From Escherichia coli (lineage in GTDB: Bacteria > Pseudomonadota > Gammaproteobacteria > Enterobacterales > Enterobacteriaceae): a DNA stretch of 64,000 nucleotides. Positions 61,428 to 64,000 of this stretch are shown here, piece after piece. The notes under the pieces are model-generated. The model saw only the letters and a program-made list of their open reading frames with translations, was not told the DNA's origin and did not search any database. The stretch lies in the NCBI GenBank assembly GCA_021307345.1, contig CP089930.1, positions 2,852,001-2,916,000 on the forward strand. Reading direction: 5' to 3'. The translations under genes were made by a program, and so were the position numbers. Within the stretch, counting starts at the first letter, position 1, and every line of letters starts with the position of its first letter.

Positions 61428-61462
61428 ATGTCGGATGCGACGCGAGCGTCTTATCCGACCTG
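61428..61462. repeat. REP-like palindrome between tcdA and csdE
   Basis: TGTCGGATGCGACGCG with GCGTCTTATCCGACCTG is a single REP unit in the 49-bp convergent gap, a likely barrier for both transcripts. Confidence 0.82.
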
Positions 61463-61471
61463 GATTTGTGC

Positions 61472-61915
61472 TTAAACCTGTTTCGCCGCTGTGATAATCG
61501 CCTCGCTTAACGCATTCAGCCCCTGACTGCGTGAGGCACTAAGTTGCGCACGCAATCCCAGCTCATCAAACAACGCCAGCGGCGACTGCGTTTGTAACTC
61601 GGCGGCGGTTTTGCCCTCCACGGCGGTCAACAACACTGCCAGCAGACCGCGCACAATGCGTCCTTCGCTGTCGCCAAAGAAATGCATCTTGCTGTTTTCA
61701 GCCACGGTATACCCCAGCCAGACGCGGTTTTCGCATCCGGCAATCTCTTTGGCCTGTGCTTTTAATTCATCAGGTAAAGCCGGAAGCTGTTTCCCCAGCA
61801 TGATCAACTGGCGATATTTCTCTTCCCACTGCGTCAACGGCGCGAAAGTATCGCGTAACGTCTCTGCGGTAACGGTTGTGCCGAACGGATGTCCGGCGAA
61901 TTGCGGGTTTGTCAT
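61472..61915 (-). CDS. csdE: Sulfur acceptor protein CsdE
   Basis: 147-aa SufE-family protein that takes persulfide sulfur from CsdA on Cys61 ([12 protein letters not shown]). Its ATG shares one base with the csdA stop (TAATG). Confidence 0.97.
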   Translation of the reverse strand: MTNPQFAGHPFGTTVTAETLRDTFAPLTQWEEKYRQLIMLGKQLPALPDELKAQAKEIAGCENRVWLGYTVAENSKMHFFGDSEGRIVRGLLAVLLTAVEGKTAAELQTQSPLALFDELGLRAQLSASRSQGLNALSEAIITAAKQV

Positions 61916-63120
61916 TAATCCACCAATAATTCCAGCGCGCGGTCAACGGCGTTCACCAGCGCATCCACATCACTCTTTGTATTATATGGCGCAAAAGAGG
62001 CGCGCAGTGTGCCGGTTACGCCTAATTCTGCCAGTAGCGGCTGAGCGCAATGCTGCCCGGCGCGCAGGGCAATACCGTACTCTGCCAGCAAAGTCACCAT
62101 ATCGCTGTGATGAACCCCCGCGAAATCAAAGGCCAGCAGGCTGGAATCCTGGCAGCGGAATGAACGAAAGCCTGGACGTTTTGCCAGCGCATCTTCTGCA
62201 AGCGTCGCCAGGCTACGACTCCAGCTTTCTGCCTGGTTAATATCATAATCTGCCAGCCATTCCAGCGCCGCGCTTAACCCAATGACGCCTGCGACGTTGG
62301 GCGTTCCGGCTTCCAGTTTCCACGGGGCAGACTGTGTGGTGAAGCCGTCAAAACTGACTTCGTGAATTATTTTGCCACCGCCGAGCCAGGGCGACATTGC
62401 TTCCAGCAGTTCTGGTTTGCCATACAGCACGCCGATACCCGTCGGGCCGTAAAGTTTGTGACCTGAAAATGCGTAGAAATCGATATCCAGTTGCTGAACA
62501 TCTGCAGGGAAATGCACCGCCCCCTGAGCACCATCAACCATCACCACCATCCCGGCTGAATGGGCAAAGGTAATCGCTCGCGCCAGATCCGGGCAGCCGC
62601 CAGTGACGTTCGACATCTGGCCCAACGCCAGAATCCGGCTACGGGGAGTAATCAGCTCTGGTAACAAATCGACATCTGGCAGACGCTGCGCATTAAGCGG
62701 CAACTTCACCACTTTGGCTCCGGTTTGTTGGGCGACCATCAGCCAGGGGACGAGGTTGGCGTGGTGCTCTGCCACGCTGACAATAATTTCATCGCCCGGT
62801 TGCAGACGCGGACGCGCATAGCATTGCGCCACCATGTTGATGGATTCGGTGGTGCCGCGCGTCCAGACAATGGTTTTGTCATCTGGAGCATTGAGCAATT
62901 GCGCCACTTTCTCCCGCGCAGCCTCATAACGTGCGGTCAGACGTTGGGCTTCGGCAAACTGGCTGCGATGGACGTTTCCGGCGCTAAGGCTATAGAACTG
63001 TCGGGTAGCCTCAACCACGGCTTCGGGCTTGAGCGCGGTTGCGGCACTGTCGAGATAGACGCCCGCATCCTGTAATGCGGGAAACTGCGCACGGAACTGC
63101 GCGGGATTAAAAACGTTCAT
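61915..63120 (-). CDS. csdA: Cysteine desulfurase CsdA
   Basis: 401-aa class II (SufS-type) cysteine desulfurase. PLP lysine in [13 protein letters not shown] (about 222) and persulfide Cys in [11 protein letters not shown] (about 358). RBS GAGGAGTACC upstream. First gene of csdAE. Confidence 0.97.
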   Translation of the reverse strand: MNVFNPAQFRAQFPALQDAGVYLDSAATALKPEAVVEATRQFYSLSAGNVHRSQFAEAQRLTARYEAAREKVAQLLNAPDDKTIVWTRGTTESINMVAQCYARPRLQPGDEIIVSVAEHHANLVPWLMVAQQTGAKVVKLPLNAQRLPDVDLLPELITPRSRILALGQMSNVTGGCPDLARAITFAHSAGMVVMVDGAQGAVHFPADVQQLDIDFYAFSGHKLYGPTGIGVLYGKPELLEAMSPWLGGGKIIHEVSFDGFTTQSAPWKLEAGTPNVAGVIGLSAALEWLADYDINQAESWSRSLATLAEDALAKRPGFRSFRCQDSSLLAFDFAGVHHSDMVTLLAEYGIALRAGQHCAQPLLAELGVTGTLRASFAPYNTKSDVDALVNAVDRALELLVD

Positions 63121-63311
63121 GGTACTCCTCGGCTTGATTCACCGATCGTGACGCAAAATTCACTTTGATACAAGGAGAGTGCTAACCATCGGAATTATCT
63201 GGATATCCTGGCGAAGCCGCGTCAGTAACATATGCTGAATAGTGTTAGGCGTTAATTTTAGCCTGTTAATCAATACTATTAAGATTTATTAATCGCTTTA
63301 AGGAGAAGAAG

Positions 63312-63539
63312 ATGAAAAAGACTGCCGCAATTATCTCTGCCTGTATGCTGACTTTTGCCCTGAGCGCCTGTTCCGGTTCGAACTATGTGATGCACACCAA
63401 TGACGGACGTACCATCGTCTCTGACGGTAAACCACAAACTGATAATGAAACCGGTATGATTTCGTATAAAGACGCTAATGGCAACAAACAGCAGATCAAC
63501 CGTACCGACGTGAAAGAGATGGTCGAGCTGGATCAGTAA
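63312..63539 (+). CDS. ygdI: Small lipoprotein YgdI
   Basis: 75 aa with signal peptide and lipobox ALSAC. The mature part (YVMHTNDGRTIVSDGKPQTD and onwards) is the same SH3-like domain as YgdR at 29454. RBS AAGGAGAAG. Function unknown. Confidence 0.95.
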   Translation: MKKTAAIISACMLTFALSACSGSNYVMHTNDGRTIVSDGKPQTDNETGMISYKDANGNKQQINRTDVKEMVELDQ

Positions 63540-63555
63540 TTCGCGATCGCAAGGT

Positions 63556-63761
63556 AAAAAAAAGCACCGCAATTAGGCGGTGCTACATTAATCACTATGG
63601 ACAGACAGGGTAAATGTACAGGAAGTGAAAAAAGGTAGCTTAGCTACCATGGTCTGAATCGCAGACCAATTGCAAACACAACAACACAACATCACAACCG
63701 TAAGCCAAAAGTTCACCAGAACACGCATTCCGATAAAACTTTTCGTTCCGGCTCAGGAAGT
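63556..63761 (-). ncRNA. gcvB: Small regulatory RNA GcvB
   Basis: 206-nt Hfq-dependent sRNA divergent from gcvA. The 5' end ACTTCCTGAGCCGGAACG, the GU-rich seed region R1 (TTGTGATGTTGTGTTGTTGT, complement of about 63680-63699), and the final hairpin GCACCGC/GCGGTGC with eight T are all present. It represses many amino acid transport mRNAs and is activated by GcvA when glycine is high. Confidence 0.97.
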
Positions 63762-63889
63762 GCCGCCACTATAGGTATTTGCTGGTAGAAGCTCAACGGA
63801 CAATTTATAATGGCTCAGATAAAAAAAACTAATAGGTTACATAGTGTGATCTAATTGTTAAATTCATTTAACATCAAAGTTTAAAAGCC

Positions 63890-64000
63890 ATGTCAAAACG
63901 ATTACCACCGCTAAATGCCTTACGAGTTTTTGATGCCGCCGCACGCCATTTAAGCTTCACGCGCGCAGCAGAAGAGCTTTTTGTGACCCAGGCCGCAGTA
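63890..64000 (+). CDS. gcvA: Glycine cleavage regulator GcvA, N-terminal fragment
   Basis: 37 codons before the window edge, beginning MSKRLPPLNALRVFDAAARH, the LysR-type helix-turn-helix of GcvA. Divergent from gcvB with 128 bp between, where GcvA binds. Confidence 0.95.
   Translation, partial: MSKRLPPLNALRVFDAAARHLSFTRAAEELFVTQAAV

Overview
The window is chromosomal DNA of Escherichia coli. Almost every protein matches, in length and order, genes I know from the E. coli chromosome between ygeX and gcvA, shown here in reverse orientation relative to the usual K-12 map. The assignments rest on reading the translations and on family knowledge; no database search was run.

Layout: 1-8.9 kb holds the edge of the purine/uric acid catabolism cluster (ygeX partial, ygeW, the sigma54 activator ygeV, xdhCBA), then the LysM lipoprotein ygeR (actS) and tRNA-Gly glyU. 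From 9.0 to 13.9 kb is an AT-rich remnant of the cryptic type III secretion locus ETT2. Only regulatory genes remain (a frameshifted ygeH, yqeJ, yqeI, yqeH); the secretion apparatus genes expected between ygeH and glyU are absent. From 13.9 to 31.3 kb come yqeG, yqeF, kduID, araE, ygeA, lysR/lysA, galR, the sRNAs omrB and omrA, aas-lplT, tas, ygdR, ygdQ and mutH. The mutH-rppH gap carries the DnaA-reactivating sequence DARS2. From 32 to 53.2 kb come rppH-ptsP, lgt-thyA, the pseudopilin group ppdA-ppdB-ygdB-ppdC with recC, ptrA, recB and recD, then argA and amiC. 

From 53.2 to 58.7 kb, between amiC and the three initiator tRNA genes (metZWV), lies a five-gene accessory island absent from K-12. 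It encodes a BglG/LicT-type antiterminator with its own RAT and terminator leader, a MalX-like PTS EIICB, a MalY/PatB-like aminotransferase, a short arabinose-5-phosphate isomerase-like SIS protein and a SerA-like dehydrogenase. From memory it corresponds to the c3405-c3410 island of uropathogenic CFT073. Its sugar is unknown. The window closes with mltA, tcdA, csdE-csdA, ygdI, the sRNA gcvB and the start of gcvA.

The island plus the deeply deleted ETT2 suggest an extraintestinal, probably phylogroup B2 type strain (inference). The most interesting parts are the PTS island with its antitermination leader, the frameshift of ygeH at an A8 tract, the ToxR/ToxS-like yqeI-yqeJ pair, the cysteine cluster of YqeH, and several unexplained near-perfect hairpins in the ETT2 remnant.
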